A stretch of DNA of 16,355 bases. Origin: Cribrihabitans_A pelagius. Its GTDB lineage: Bacteria; Pseudomonadota; Alphaproteobacteria; Rhodobacterales; Rhodobacteraceae. Position numbers and translations under genes: made by a program. Of this stretch, positions 1 through 7,583 are shown piece after piece; the stretch's first letter is position 1, and each line of letters starts with the position of its first letter. The stretch lies in contig NZ_JBMERR010000036.1 of the NCBI RefSeq assembly GCF_048820915.1, positions 1 to 16,355 of the forward strand. Reading direction: 5' to 3'. Under the pieces are notes generated by a model. It was not told the DNA's origin. It did not search any database and saw only the letters and a program-made list of their open reading frames with translations.

Positions 1-2
1 AG

Positions 3-147
3 GGCCGCGTGGAACGCGCCACCCGCACGTTGCAGGACCGGCTGGTGAACGAACTGCGGCTGGCCGGCATCTCTGACATGGAGGCGGCCAATGCGTTCCT
101 TTCCGGTTTCATGGAACGGTGCAATGCAAGGTTCGCCAAGCGCCCAG
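3..147 (+). pseudogene. C-terminal remnant of an IS transposase (ISNCY-like)
   Basis: Frame 3 of the plus strand reads as the end of an integrase-core (DDE) transposase: GRVERATRTLQDRLVNELRL, followed by a segment on GISDMEAANAFLSGFMERCN and ARFAK. The pattern 'GRVER-x-TLQDRLV-x-ELRLAGI' and 'NARFAK' is what I know from the end of the catalytic domain of ISNCY-type transposases. The similarity stops at about base 140: the expected continuation (dispensable C-terminal domain) is absent and the frame runs on into unrelated sequence. The 5' part lies outside the window, so I cannot tell whether the upstream part is intact. I saw no terminal inverted repeat. It marks the left boundary of the biosynthetic-looking cluster and hints at past mobile-element activity there. 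The family name is from memory of the motif, not from a search. Confidence 0.6.
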
Positions 148-514
148 CCGGCCTTCTCCTGCGGCCGGCAGCGGATCATCCCCGGAGAGAACGGAGTGAC
201 CCGCGGCCTGCCCAGCAAATATGCGGACAGCTGCGAATTCGCGGACGGGCGGCGGGAATACACTGGCAGACCGCAAGCCCAGGGCAACCCGCGCAGCCAG
301 CCAGGGTTCCGGTACTTGAGGTCTGCGCCCTGTCAGGCTGCGCTCCCGCAGGCGCCACCAGAGACATTCCTGCTTTGCGCAGCCCGTGGGATTTCCGGAT
401 GTTGCAACAGGCCCGCGTCATCCCTCCGGCGGGCGCGGTGCTTTCGTGCGAGAGCCCGGGATCAGCGGAATTTCGCGCAGCCGCTTTGTCGCGCAACTTC
501 CACAAAACTTCAGG

Positions 515-542
515 TTGACTGTCAGATACTAAACTGTAGGTT
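515..542 (+). promoter_or_regulatory. Possible sigma-70-type promoter for the seven-gene operon
   Basis: TTGACT (515-520, five of six consensus bases) is followed after 16 bases by TAGGTT (537-542, three of six). It lies in the AT-rich part of the upstream region and would start transcription about 55-60 bases before the first ATG. The -10 is weak, so an activator may be needed or the real promoter may be elsewhere. Confidence 0.35.
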
Positions 543-573
543 GCACTCAAATCACCTAAAAGGCGAGCTTCCC

Positions 574-587
574 GTTTGCCGGCAAAC
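574..587. promoter_or_regulatory. 14-bp perfect palindrome (possible operator)
   Basis: GTTTGCCGGCAAAC is a perfect inverted repeat with no spacer, 18 bases before the ATG at 606 and between the promoter-like sequence and the ribosome binding site (GGAAG, 592-596). With no loop it fits a dimeric regulator site better than an RNA hairpin, although GUUUG-CCGG-CAAAC could also fold in the leader. I cannot assign a regulator; none is encoded in the adjoining cluster. Confidence 0.4.
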
Positions 588-605
588 TTTCGGAAGACCT
601 GACTC

Positions 606-1841
606 ATGACCAGCCTTATTCTCTTCGCTCCGCCAAAAATTTTGTTGCAGCATGACGTTACGGAATGGCGCGCGGCTATCGGCCCGGACAGCGTTATCCT
701 GACATGTGCCAGCGCCAGGACGGACCTCCTGCGCGTCTTTCCCGATGGACTGAACTTCCGCTTCTTTGAAAATTTCAATGATAGCCCCGCAGTGGAATTG
801 GCCGCCATCAGCCTTGCGCGCAGTCTGGAGCAGCCGCTTTGCGTGGCTCTGGCGGAGATCGACGTGCTGCGGGCGGCCCGGGTGAATGACTACCTCGGGC
901 TGTCCCAGGGCGCCGAGACCCGGCTCCACCCCTATCGGGACAAATTCGCGATGAAACGGCGGGCCAAGACCGCCGGGCTGCCGGTTTGCGAGATGGCGAT
1001 CGTGCGCAGCGCGATCGATATCCAGCGCTTCATCGACGCTCAGGGCTATCCGGTGGTACTGAAGCCGCGCGACGGGCGCGGATCGAACGGGGTCTGCGTG
1101 ATCCGTTCCCAGGATGATCTGAACGGCTGGCTGGCGCGGCAGACCAGCACCACCTTCTACAACACGATGATCGAGAGTTTCGTGGCGGGCGACCACTACA
1201 TCGTCAACGGGCTCTATATCGGCGGGCAGGCCATCGTCATCTCGCCGGTGCGGGTGCTGACCTCGGCGCTCGACTTCCTCGGCGGCCGGTCGCACGATCT
1301 GCATATGCTGGAGGCCGCGAACCCGCTGCGCCAGAAGCTGGTCAGCTATTCCCGCACCCTGGTCGAGGAGGTGATGCCCTCTCCGCCCACCATGCTGTTC
1401 CACCTGGAAGTTTTCGTGACCGCGGAGGGCACCATCGTGCTGGGCGAGATCGCCTCGCGGCTGGGCGGCTGCTTCTTCAATCAGGAAATGACCGAGGCCT
1501 GGGGGATCGATCCGCGGATGAGCTTCCTGCGGGCCATGCGCGATCCCGAGTTTGCGCCGGAGCCGATGAGCGAGCCGCTGCGCCTTGTCGGCCATCTCAA
1601 CGTGCCGCCGCGCGGCGGCCTTCTGCGCCGGGCGCCGGGCCCCTGCCCGTTCGACTTCGTACGCGCCTACCGGATGAGCGCCGAGAGCGGCGCCGCATAT
1701 GGGCAGATGACCTTCACCAATGCCGAAATCCTCAACGCCATCGTTGAAGGCGACAGCGAAGCGCAGCTTGCCGACAGGCTGCACCGGCTGGAAGCGTGGT
1801 TCCACGCCGAATGCCTCTGGGACACTGGCGCCGCCGCCTGA
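606..1841 (+). CDS. ATP-grasp ligase (L-amino acid ligase-like), first of two
   Basis: A 411-residue protein of the ATP-grasp superfamily, which activates a carboxylate as an acyl phosphate and couples it to an amine. The ATP-binding lysine lies in VVLKPRDGRGSNG (K153, glycine-rich loop 157-162). The metal site is E268 (FHLEVFV) and E281 in GEIASRLGG, with R285 four residues after E281, the spacing seen for the catalytic Glu/Arg pair in bacilysin-type ligases (BacD/YwfE). The expected Asn after the second Glu is Ala, as in many amino acid ligases. The C-terminal 100 residues (about 310-411) resemble the ligase C-terminal subdomain. The ATG at 606 has GGAAG nine bases upstream. It is the first gene of the operon and is followed after 40 bases by the FAD protein. 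Substrates cannot be read from the sequence; a carboxylate-amine ligase role in making a dipeptide or amide is inferred. Confidence 0.85.
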   Translation: MTSLILFAPPKILLQHDVTEWRAAIGPDSVILTCASARTDLLRVFPDGLNFRFFENFNDSPAVELAAISLARSLEQPLCVALAEIDVLRAARVNDYLGLSQGAETRLHPYRDKFAMKRRAKTAGLPVCEMAIVRSAIDIQRFIDAQGYPVVLKPRDGRGSNGVCVIRSQDDLNGWLARQTSTTFYNTMIESFVAGDHYIVNGLYIGGQAIVISPVRVLTSALDFLGGRSHDLHMLEAANPLRQKLVSYSRTLVEEVMPSPPTMLFHLEVFVTAEGTIVLGEIASRLGGCFFNQEMTEAWGIDPRMSFLRAMRDPEFAPEPMSEPLRLVGHLNVPPRGGLLRRAPGPCPFDFVRAYRMSAESGAAYGQMTFTNAEILNAIVEGDSEAQLADRLHRLEAWFHAECLWDTGAAA

Positions 1842-1881
1842 GCCCTGCCAACTGCCAATCGAAAACTGCAAGGGTGATCCA

Positions 1882-3288
1882 ATGAAGATTGCTGTGCTTG
1901 GCGCGGGTTATGCCGGTGTCTCCGTTCTTGAAAACCTGGTGACATCGGCGCCGGACCTGTCCTCCCTCACGGTCGATGTCTTCGAACGCAGCCGCAGCTT
2001 CGGTCCGGGCGCCGCCTATCAGCAGGATACCGGGACCAACTTGCTGAACCGCCCGCTGAAACTGATGTACCTGGCGCGGGAAGGAGATTTCCGGGACTGG
2101 CTGCGCCAGAGCGGCGCGGCGGAGGCAGCGGCGGATGAGGATGGCTTCCTGGAACGCGCGCTGTTCGGCCGCTTCCTGCAAAGCCGCTTTGATGCGCTGA
2201 GCGGGCAAATCCGCAGCGGCGGCGGCCGTATCCGGCTGATCGGAGCCGGGGTGGAGGGGATCGCTTCCAGCCCGCGGCCCGATGCGCTGTACCGGCTGAA
2301 CTGGGGCCGCAGCAGCACGGATTATGACGCCGTCTATCTCTGCCTTGGAACCAAGCTGGAGGCCGACCCCTACGGGCTGGCTCAGACGCCCGGCTATTAT
2401 GCTGCCCCCTACCCGGCGGGCCGGCTTCGGGCGCTGAAGGACAAGCGCGTCGGAATCCTGGGCTGCCGACTCACCGCCTATGACGTGGCGCTTGGCATCG
2501 GGGGGCAGCGGATGCTGATGACCTCACGCCGGGCCGGGCTGCCCAAGGCGGTGACTGCCTACCGCACGGTGACGCTGAAACATCTGACGCCCGCGGGGCT
2601 GGCGGCCCTCGGTGCGCCCGGCACGCCGCTGAGCCTGGCGCAGGTCATGGAGCTGTTCGAGGCGGAGATGCGCCACCAGGGCGTCGGCGTCAGCTTTGCG
2701 CAACTCCTGCGCGGTGCGGACTGCGCCGACGATGATCTGGTGTCCAGCATCCTGGCTGCCACCAACACGCTGATCCCGATGATCTGGAGCCGCCTGCCGG
2801 AGCGCTCCAAAGCGGCCTTTATGCGGCATTTCCACCGGCTTTGGTCGAACATGCGGGTGCCGATCTCGCGCACCAATGCCGACAGGATAGCGGCCTTGCA
2901 GGCGGAGGGCGCGCTGAGCCACCGCAGCGGTTTGCGCGATGTGATCTACCGGGACGGAAGCTACCGGATGGTCTTCGCCGAAGGAGAGACAGAGGTGGAT
3001 GTGGTGGTCAATGCGACCGGCATCCAGCGCGGGCTCGATCCACGCTGCCCGCTGACCGGCGCGCTCATCAGCCAGGGGTTTGCAGAGGCGGATGCGGCGG
3101 GCGGGCTGAAAGTGCGGCTGGAGGATTGCCGGGTGCTGTCGCGCGGCGGCCGCCTCGCGTCCGGGCTGTTTGCGCTTGGCCAGCTGACCTGCGGCACTTT
3201 CTACATGGTGAACAATATCGACGTGATCCACCACCAGGCCCGCATTGCCACTCTGGCGCCGGTGCAAGCGCTGCGGAGCGCAGGCTGA
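1882..3288 (+). CDS. FAD/NAD(P)-binding oxidoreductase (possible flavin monooxygenase)
   Basis: A 468-residue soluble flavoprotein-like protein. The N-terminal FAD Rossmann motif is GAGYAG (residues 7-12), followed by GPGAAYQ and LLNRP (about 41-57), a combination typical of the 'FAD-NAD(P)-binding' family (PF13454 type). A second Rossmann-like strand reads GILGCRLTAYD (191-201), where family members I know usually have G-x-G-L-T; here the glycine is Arg196, which may affect NAD(P)H binding. ATG (VVNATG, about 374-379) is the conserved motif of class B flavin monooxygenases and related two-dinucleotide proteins. The family includes N- or C-oxygenases in natural product pathways, so oxidation of an amino acid or peptide intermediate is plausible but not shown. 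The ATG at 1882 has AAGGG about seven bases upstream; longer in-frame starts overlap the previous gene. Its stop overlaps the start of the next gene by one base (TGATG). Confidence 0.8.
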   Translation: MKIAVLGAGYAGVSVLENLVTSAPDLSSLTVDVFERSRSFGPGAAYQQDTGTNLLNRPLKLMYLAREGDFRDWLRQSGAAEAAADEDGFLERALFGRFLQSRFDALSGQIRSGGGRIRLIGAGVEGIASSPRPDALYRLNWGRSSTDYDAVYLCLGTKLEADPYGLAQTPGYYAAPYPAGRLRALKDKRVGILGCRLTAYDVALGIGGQRMLMTSRRAGLPKAVTAYRTVTLKHLTPAGLAALGAPGTPLSLAQVMELFEAEMRHQGVGVSFAQLLRGADCADDDLVSSILAATNTLIPMIWSRLPERSKAAFMRHFHRLWSNMRVPISRTNADRIAALQAEGALSHRSGLRDVIYRDGSYRMVFAEGETEVDVVVNATGIQRGLDPRCPLTGALISQGFAEADAAGGLKVRLEDCRVLSRGGRLASGLFALGQLTCGTFYMVNNIDVIHHQARIATLAPVQALRSAG

Positions 3289-4364
3289 TGCGGCGGGATT
3301 TTGCCCTCACGGCCCTGCTCGCCCTCGCCGGCGCCGCGCTCGGGCATCTGAGCGGCCTGCCGCTGGGTGAGCTCTTGGGCGCTGCCGGGCTGACCTTCGG
3401 TGCCGGCCGCCTCGGCCTGCCGCTCAGGACACCAAACGCAGCCATTGTGCTGATCCAGCTGATCCTCGGCGCCAGCGTGGGCGCGCTTCTGAATCCTGAG
3501 CTTCTGGCCGGGATCACCCGCCCGATGGTGCTGGCGGGGCTGCTGGTCTGCATGAGCGCCCAGCTTGCGGCGGGCTATGGCTGGCTGCGCCGGGTCGAAA
3601 AATGGTCGCCGGCCGAAAGCCTGCTGGGCGCGGTGCCGGGGGCGATGGCAGCGGTGATGGTGCTGACTGGCGACGAGGGCAAGGCCTCCGCCAAGATCGT
3701 CTTTGCCCATATGGTGCGGACGGTTGCCCTTCTGGTGGCGGTGTTCGTGATCGCAGGCCCGCGCGGTTCCGGCGCGGCGGCCGGCATTCCGGCTGCGGGC
3801 GCCGGAGCCTATCTGATGCTGCTGGCGATTGCCGCGGCGGGCTATGGCGCGGGGCGTCTTCTGGAACGCTGCGCGATGCCCGCGCCCTACATGATCACCG
3901 GGCTGATGCTGGCGGCTGCGGCCAACCTCAGCGGCCTCATCGCGCCGGTTTCGGTGCCCGGGCCGCTGGTGCTTTTGGCGATGGCGCTGCTGGGCGGGCT
4001 GATCGGCATCCGGCTGAAGGAGATCACCCTCCGCGATGTCGTGTCTTATCTGCGCGCCGGGCTAATCGTCACCACGATCACCTTCAGCCTCACCGCGGCG
4101 CTGGCCTGGCTGTTCAGCGCGCTCAGCGGGCAGGCCTTTCTGGTGCTCTTCATGTCCTGGGTGCCGGGCGGGGTGGAGGTGATGGTGGCCACCGCGCTGG
4201 TGCTGGGGCTGGAGCCCGCCTTTGTGATGCTGAACCACGTGCTGCGGATGTCGATCCTGCATGCCGCGCCGGTCTTCCTGCGCCGCGATATGTTCCGCAA
4301 CCCTTCCGCACCCGCCGCAGCCCGGCAGCCTCAACCCTCCAAGACCAAGGGAAGCCATGTCTGA
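3288..4364 (+). CDS. AbrB-family integral membrane protein (possible transporter)
   Basis: A 358-residue, strongly hydrophobic protein with about ten membrane segments running from residue 5 to about 335, followed by a short Pro/Gln/Lys-rich tail. It matches the AbrB family (PF05145), often mislabelled 'ammonia monooxygenase' in databases. The family's duplicated halves are visible: LILGASVGALL near residue 60 and ALLGGLIGIRL near residue 235, each after a hydrophobic helix, and SWVPGGVEVMVATAL near 285 mirrors LLGAVPGAMAAVMVLTG near 113. No biochemical function is established for the family that I know of; transport across the inner membrane is inferred. It starts inside the stop codon of the FAD protein gene and ends eight bases into the next ATP-grasp gene, so the three are probably translationally coupled. 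That placement suggests import of a precursor or export of the product of this pathway. Confidence 0.85.
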   Translation: MRRDFALTALLALAGAALGHLSGLPLGELLGAAGLTFGAGRLGLPLRTPNAAIVLIQLILGASVGALLNPELLAGITRPMVLAGLLVCMSAQLAAGYGWLRRVEKWSPAESLLGAVPGAMAAVMVLTGDEGKASAKIVFAHMVRTVALLVAVFVIAGPRGSGAAAGIPAAGAGAYLMLLAIAAAGYGAGRLLERCAMPAPYMITGLMLAAAANLSGLIAPVSVPGPLVLLAMALLGGLIGIRLKEITLRDVVSYLRAGLIVTTITFSLTAALAWLFSALSGQAFLVLFMSWVPGGVEVMVATALVLGLEPAFVMLNHVLRMSILHAAPVFLRRDMFRNPSAPAAARQPQPSKTKGSHV

Positions 4365-5544
4365 CAAGAAACCCCACATCCTCCTGGTCGGCGGCCGCGA
4401 CCATACGTTTTCCCGGATCCCGGAAATGGGCCTCACCTACAGCGCCCTGCAATGCCGCGCTCATCTGACCGATCACCTGCTCGACAATGCCCGGACCGTG
4501 GTGGTCACCGACTACGAGGACACGGAGGCCAGCCTTGCCCTCGCCCGCGCATTGCATGGCGCCACGCCATTTGACGCGGTGTTTTCCTTTGCCGAATACG
4601 GCTTCCTCACCGCTGCCCGTATCGCCGGGGCGCTGGACGTGCCCAGCAACTGCCAGATCGAGCCGGTGCGCCTCACCCGCAACAAGCTGCTGATGCGCGA
4701 GCGGCTCAGCGCACTGGGGATCGGGGACGTGCCGTTTGCCCGTATCGAAAGCGCCGCGGATATTGCGGCTTTCGCCGCCCAGCATGGTGACTGCATCGTG
4801 AAGCCGGCCGAGGGCGGCGGCAGTGAAGGCGTGCATTTCATCGGCCCCGGCACCGACCCGGATGCGGCACTGGCCCACGCGCTGGATGCAGGCCGCGCCG
4901 AGCTGATTGCAGAGAAGTTCATCCCCGGCCCCGAGTACAGCGTGGAAACCATGTCGGCAGAAGGGCGGCACCGGGTGCTGGCGGTGACCGAAAAGACCAC
5001 CACCGGCGCCCCCTATTTCATCGAAAGCGGCCATGTGCAGCCCGCCGCGCTGGATGCGCAAGCCCGCGCCCGCGTGGAGGCCAAAGTCTGCCGCCTGCTC
5101 GATGCCATGGGCTACCGCTGCGGCCCGGCCCACAGCGAGGTGAAGATCCACGATGGCGAGGTGCATGTGATAGAAACCCAGACCCGCAACGGCGGCGATC
5201 AGATCTGGGAGCTGACGCTGGAAACCACCGGCGCCGATGTGTTCAAGGAAACCTTTGCCGCTGTCCTCGGCCTGGACCACACCCCCGGGCAGCCAGCCGC
5301 ACCCGCGATGGCGATCCGCTACGTGCTGGCCCGAGACCGGACGCTGAACGCCATCACCGGACTCGACAGCGCCGCCGCGGCGGAGGGCGTCGCGCGGGTG
5401 CATTCCTCGGCCAAGCCCGGAAGGCACTATGGCGCAGTGCTCTCGGCAGACTCGCGCGTGGCCTATGTGCTGGCACGCGGCAGCAGCCGCGACGAGGCAC
5501 TGGCCCGGGCCGAAGCCGCCGCCGCCCGCATCGAGATGACCTGA
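4357..5544 (+). CDS. ATP-grasp ligase (L-amino acid ligase-like), second of two
   Basis: A 395-residue ATP-grasp protein clearly different from the first one in this operon. The N-terminal domain (HILLVGGRDHTF, residues 7-18) is the preATP-grasp fold. The ATP-binding core has K149 in IVKPAEGGGSEGV, and the metal/catalytic residues are E261 (HSEVKI), E273 and R277 (VIETQTRNGGDQ). The spacing E-x3-R again matches amino acid ligases of the BacD type. The C-terminal part (about 320-395, with YVLARDRTL and a terminal helix rich in Ala/Glu/Arg) resembles the LAL or biotin carboxylase-like lid domain. The ATG at 4357 lies eight bases inside the upstream gene and has AAGGGA six or so bases before it. 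It probably forms an amide or peptide bond. Having two ligases in one operon suggests two coupling steps or one coupling and one activation step; the substrates are unknown. Confidence 0.85.
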   Translation: MSDKKPHILLVGGRDHTFSRIPEMGLTYSALQCRAHLTDHLLDNARTVVVTDYEDTEASLALARALHGATPFDAVFSFAEYGFLTAARIAGALDVPSNCQIEPVRLTRNKLLMRERLSALGIGDVPFARIESAADIAAFAAQHGDCIVKPAEGGGSEGVHFIGPGTDPDAALAHALDAGRAELIAEKFIPGPEYSVETMSAEGRHRVLAVTEKTTTGAPYFIESGHVQPAALDAQARARVEAKVCRLLDAMGYRCGPAHSEVKIHDGEVHVIETQTRNGGDQIWELTLETTGADVFKETFAAVLGLDHTPGQPAAPAMAIRYVLARDRTLNAITGLDSAAAAEGVARVHSSAKPGRHYGAVLSADSRVAYVLARGSSRDEALARAEAAAARIEMT

Positions 5545-5599
5545 GCGGCGCCCGCCCCACCCCCATTTCCCGCACAGAGCCCCCGGAAAGGAGCTTGCC

Positions 5600-6616
5600 A
5601 TGGCCATTGCCATTCATGACCCCACCCTGCGCGACGGCAACCACGCGATCGCCCATGACCTCAGCCTCGACGACATCGCCGCCTATTGCCGCGCCGTGGA
5701 CGGCTGCGGGCTCGAGGTGGTCGAGGTCGGGCATGGCAACGGGCTTGGCGCTTCCTCCCTCCAGCTGGGTCTTGCGCGGCATGCCGATATGGAAATGCTG
5801 GAGACCGCCCGGGCTAATCTTCAAAAGACCAGGCTTGGAATTCACGCGATCCCGGGATTTGCCAAGATTTCCGACCTGAAGTCGGCGATTGCGGCGGGGG
5901 TAGACGTCTTCCGTATAGCCGCCCATTGCACCGAGGGCGACCTGACGCAAAGCTACATCGACTACGCCCGCGGCGAGGGAAAGTACGTTCAGGGCGTGCT
6001 GATGATGACCCATATGGCGCCGCCCGAGGTGCTGCTGGCGGAGGCCGCGAAACAGGTCTCATTCGGCGCCAATGCGATCGTGCTGATGGATTCCGCCGGC
6101 AATTACGACCCGCGCGACACCGCCGCCAAGGTCGGCTTGCTGGCCGCCGAACTGCCGGTGCCGGTAGGCTTTCACGCCCATAACAACCTGGGCCTGGCCA
6201 TCGCCAATTCCGTCGCCGCGGCCGAGGCCGGGGCCACCATCCTTGACGGCACGATGCGCGGCTTCGGGGCGGGCGCGGGCAACACCCAGCTCGAGGTGCT
6301 CTGCGCGGTGCTGGAACGCTACGGCTTCGAGACCGGCACCGACGTCTTTGCGCTGTGCGAGGCGGTGGAGGCGCTGCCCGGCCTGCCGCCGGTGGAGCGG
6401 CGCACCATCGTCGGCACCTCCAACCTGATCAGCGGCATCTACGGCGTCTGCGCAGGTTTTGAGAAACACGTGACCCGCGCCGCCGCGCAATTCGGCGTCG
6501 CGCCGCGGTTCATCTACGAGGAGTTGTCCAAGTGCAACGCGGTGGCGGGCCAGGAAGACCTGATAATCTCCGCCGCGGCCCGGCTTTCCGGCGCGGGCAA
6601 CCCTGCAACCACTTGA
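5600..6616 (+). CDS. 4-hydroxy-2-oxovalerate aldolase-family enzyme (MhpE/DmpG/BphI-like)
   Basis: A 338-residue TIM-barrel, metal-dependent pyruvate aldolase of the DRE-TIM family. The signature DPTLRDGNH (7-15) holds R11, D12 and the base-like H15. The metal ligands are in GFHAHNN (H192, H194), and GAGAGNT and GQEDLI follow as in BphI/DmpG. Known members interconvert 4-hydroxy-2-oxo acids with pyruvate plus an aldehyde and channel the aldehyde to a partner acylating dehydrogenase, which is encoded next. Length is close to the usual 340-350. The start at 5600 is set by AAAGGAG (5587-5593). No ring-cleavage dioxygenase, hydrolase or hydratase of a meta-cleavage pathway is nearby. The neighbours are ligases and an aminotransferase, so I infer use in the synthetic direction, making a 4-hydroxy-2-oxo acid for transamination. 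Substrate specificity may differ from valerate. Confidence 0.88.
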   Translation: MAIAIHDPTLRDGNHAIAHDLSLDDIAAYCRAVDGCGLEVVEVGHGNGLGASSLQLGLARHADMEMLETARANLQKTRLGIHAIPGFAKISDLKSAIAAGVDVFRIAAHCTEGDLTQSYIDYARGEGKYVQGVLMMTHMAPPEVLLAEAAKQVSFGANAIVLMDSAGNYDPRDTAAKVGLLAAELPVPVGFHAHNNLGLAIANSVAAAEAGATILDGTMRGFGAGAGNTQLEVLCAVLERYGFETGTDVFALCEAVEALPGLPPVERRTIVGTSNLISGIYGVCAGFEKHVTRAAAQFGVAPRFIYEELSKCNAVAGQEDLIISAAARLSGAGNPATT

Positions 6617-6629
6617 AGGGAGTGAAGAT

Positions 6630-7517
6630 ATGAGGCTGAAAACCGCCATCATCGGCAGCGGCAACATTGGCTGCGACGTGCTGTGCAAGGTGCTGAAATC
6701 GCCCGTCCTGGACTGCGCCCTCTTTGCCGGGCGCAGCGCGGCCTCGCCCGGGCTGGCCTTTGCCCGCAAGCACGGTGTCGCCGTCACCGGCCGCGGCGCC
6801 GAGGGGCTCATGGCGGCACTCGACCGCTTCGATCTGGTCTTCGATGCCACTTCCTCCGCAGCGCATCAGGCCCATGCCCCGGCGCTGCAGGCGGCCGGCA
6901 AGACGCTGATCAACCTCACGCCTGCCCCGAATGGCGCGGCCTGCGTGCCGTCGCTGAACGGCGATGCCCTCATCGGGGCGCCCAACATCAACATGATCAC
7001 CTGCGGCGGCCAGGCCTCGATCCCGATTGCCCAGGCAATGACCGCGGCCAATCCGGAAATCCGCTATATCGAGGTGGTCTCCTCGATCAGCGCCGAAAGC
7101 GCCGGACCCGCAACGCGGCTGAACCTCAACCATTATATCGAGACCACAGAGGCGGCGCTTGCACGCTTCACCGGCTGCCGGCAGGTGAAGGCAATCCTCA
7201 ACATCAACCCGGCCAAGCCCAACGTTTTCATGCAGACCGCGGTCTCTGCCCTGGCCGACCGGCATGACCTCGGTGCCACCGAGGCAGCGATTGCGCAGGC
7301 GGTGGAGAAACTGCGCGCAGCCGTGCCCGGCTATGACATCACGGTCGAACCGCATGTCACGGGCGAGCGGCTGTTTACCATGGTGCGCGTCACCGGCGCG
7401 GGCGACTACCTCGACCCGTCGGCGGGCAATCTCGATATCATCACCGCGGCCGCCACCCGCATGGCCGAGGCCATCGCGCGTGAGCGCGCGCGCCAGCCGA
7501 TGGAGAGCGTCGCCTGA
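6630..7517 (+). CDS. Acylating acetaldehyde dehydrogenase-family enzyme (MhpF/DmpF-like)
   Basis: A 295-residue NAD-dependent aldehyde dehydrogenase (CoA-acylating). The Rossmann motif IGSGNIG occupies residues 8-14, and the catalytic cysteine is C125 in NMITCGGQA, identical in layout to DmpF/BphJ/MhpF. Downstream motifs such as MVRVTGAGDYLDPSAGNLDI fit the same family. It is somewhat shorter than the usual 305-315 residues. Known partners form a channelling complex with the aldolase, encoded 13 bases upstream. The reaction is reversible (aldehyde + CoA + NAD+ to acyl-CoA + NADH); in this context I infer acyl-CoA reduction feeding the aldolase. AAGGGAG (6616-6622) supports the start at 6630. 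The alternative, a catabolic role degrading a 4-hydroxy-2-oxo acid, cannot be excluded. Confidence 0.88.
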   Translation: MRLKTAIIGSGNIGCDVLCKVLKSPVLDCALFAGRSAASPGLAFARKHGVAVTGRGAEGLMAALDRFDLVFDATSSAAHQAHAPALQAAGKTLINLTPAPNGAACVPSLNGDALIGAPNINMITCGGQASIPIAQAMTAANPEIRYIEVVSSISAESAGPATRLNLNHYIETTEAALARFTGCRQVKAILNINPAKPNVFMQTAVSALADRHDLGATEAAIAQAVEKLRAAVPGYDITVEPHVTGERLFTMVRVTGAGDYLDPSAGNLDIITAAATRMAEAIARERARQPMESVA

Positions 7518-7550
7518 TGCTGCCGCACCCCTTCCCGCCGCGCCCTGCCT

Positions 7551-7573
7551 TGCCCCGCACCCTGCCCCGCACC
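7551..7573 (+). repeat. Short tandem repeat, 12-base period
   Basis: TGCCCCGCACC occurs at 7551-7561 and again at 7563-7573, in the 66-base gap between the dehydrogenase and the aminotransferase. A looser copy precedes it near 7520. It looks like a small slippage duplication in a C-rich spacer; I see no function. Confidence 0.55.
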
Positions 7574-7583
7574 GGAGTTCCCC

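Larger units (their letters stand above)
148..605. other. Gene-free stretch upstream of the cluster
   Basis: About 450 bases between the transposase scrap and the first cluster gene. Open frames cross it on both strands, but their translations are rich in Arg, Pro, Ala and Cys with no recognisable domain and no convincing ribosome binding site, as expected for non-coding high-GC DNA. The last 100 bases (roughly 490-570) are clearly more AT-rich than the rest and hold the promoter-like sequence and palindrome listed separately. I see nothing else I can name here. Confidence 0.6.

Noticed and set aside
552..1871. A 439-codon minus-strand frame opposite the first ATP-grasp gene
   Set aside because: Shadow of the real gene: Arg/His/Gly-rich, no motif, while the plus-strand frame has clear ATP-grasp residues.
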